Assembly: GCA_018700525.1 (NCBI GenBank)
Contig: JABITN010000137.1
Span: 1-64,000, forward strand
DNA: 64,000 bases
Reading direction: 5' to 3'
Source: Opitutales bacterium
GTDB lineage: Bacteria > Verrucomicrobiota > Verrucomicrobiia > Opitutales > Opitutaceae
Part shown: positions 63,941 through 64,000 of the stretch, piece by piece
How positions within the stretch are numbered: position 1 is the stretch's first letter
How the letters are laid out: every line of letters starts with the position of its first letter
Made by a program: the position numbers and the translations under genes
The notes under the pieces: generated by a model
Databases searched by the model: none
What the model saw: the letters and a program-made list of their open reading frames with translations, nothing else
Told to the model about the DNA's origin: nothing

Positions 63941-64000
63941 CTAGAGTCGGTTTTTTATTTGGCCGTTGCCGGATAGGAGAACGGCGATCGGGCGGGTTTG
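63941..64000 (-). CDS. C-terminal end of a minus-strand gene, possibly threonine synthase
   Basis: At the window edge one minus-strand frame reads RPIAVLLSGNGQIKNRL and then a TAG at 63941-63943. The hydrophobic strand followed by SGNG with a lysine two residues on resembles the C-terminal VLTGNGLK segment of threonine synthase. Only 19 residues are visible and another minus-strand frame is also open, so this is a weak call. Confidence 0.3.
   Translation of the reverse strand, partial: QTRPIAVLLSGNGQIKNRL

Noticed and set aside
63687-63944. An 85-codon plus-strand frame after ispH
   Set aside because: Most of it is the translated family A palindromic repeat; no protein character.

Overview
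The window reads as chromosome of a marine, polysaccharide-degrading member of the Verrucomicrobiota, most likely class Opitutia (Opitutales/Puniceicoccales). This is inferred from the gene repertoire: many secreted formylglycine sulfatases, DUF1080, SMP-30 and PIG-L proteins, Gfo/Idh oxidoreductases, an RhaD-type aldolase/SDR, a PQQ-dehydrogenase/diheme fusion, and TonB uptake without SusC/SusD pairs. I see no rRNA, tRNA, CRISPR array, prophage or transposase.

Layout. (1) 0-8 kb: a PIG-L deacetylase faces a ribose-type sugar ABC transporter (ATPase, permease with an inserted domain, lipoprotein binding protein) and a secreted PQQ sugar dehydrogenase fused to a diheme cytochrome. (2) 8-13 kb: a sulfotransferase/methyltransferase pair, a sodium:solute symporter and a long repeat-bearing intergenic region. 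(3) 13-39 kb: a sulfatase island with nine sulfatases, an esterase, a LacI-sulfatase-GPH transporter set, a TonB receptor, a DUF1080 protein, a Tat-exported SMP-30 lactonase and a beta-propeller lactonase. (4) 39-49 kb: a minus-strand sugar-acid block (eda, kdgK, PAS-AraC regulator, SDR with a degenerate aldolase domain, dhaK, dhaL, LsrF-like aldolase), a divergent IclR gene followed by an amber-interrupted 4-OT tautomerase, and an AraC regulator. (5) 49-55.5 kb: xylA, then a five-gene operon (XRE-cupin regulator, GH88 unsaturated uronyl hydrolase, sugar isomerase, Gfo/Idh oxidoreductase, SDR). (6) 55.6-64 kb: feoAB with a divergent 50-residue Cys-rich membrane protein, a hybrid histidine kinase, a SulP-STAS anion transporter, and an IspH with a long N-terminal extension.

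How it fits together (inference): exported sulfatases and esterases strip sulfate and acyl groups from a sulfated algal polysaccharide, and the TonB, ABC, SSF and GPH systems import the products. One sulfatase lacks a signal peptide and is coupled to the GPH transporter, suggesting desulfation after import. Xylose isomerase, GH88, KdgK/Eda and the rhamnose-type SDR/kinase/aldolase block would handle xylose, unsaturated uronate and deoxyhexose. That is the sugar set of ulvan-like polymers, although no polysaccharide lyase lies in the window.

Most unusual: the operon in which an RhaD-type aldolase domain seems to have lost its metal-binding residues while a LsrF-type lysine aldolase and a DhaK/DhaL kinase sit beside it; two families of dispersed inverted repeats, one flanking the DUF1080 gene as a 53-bp inverted pair; and the IspH fusion.
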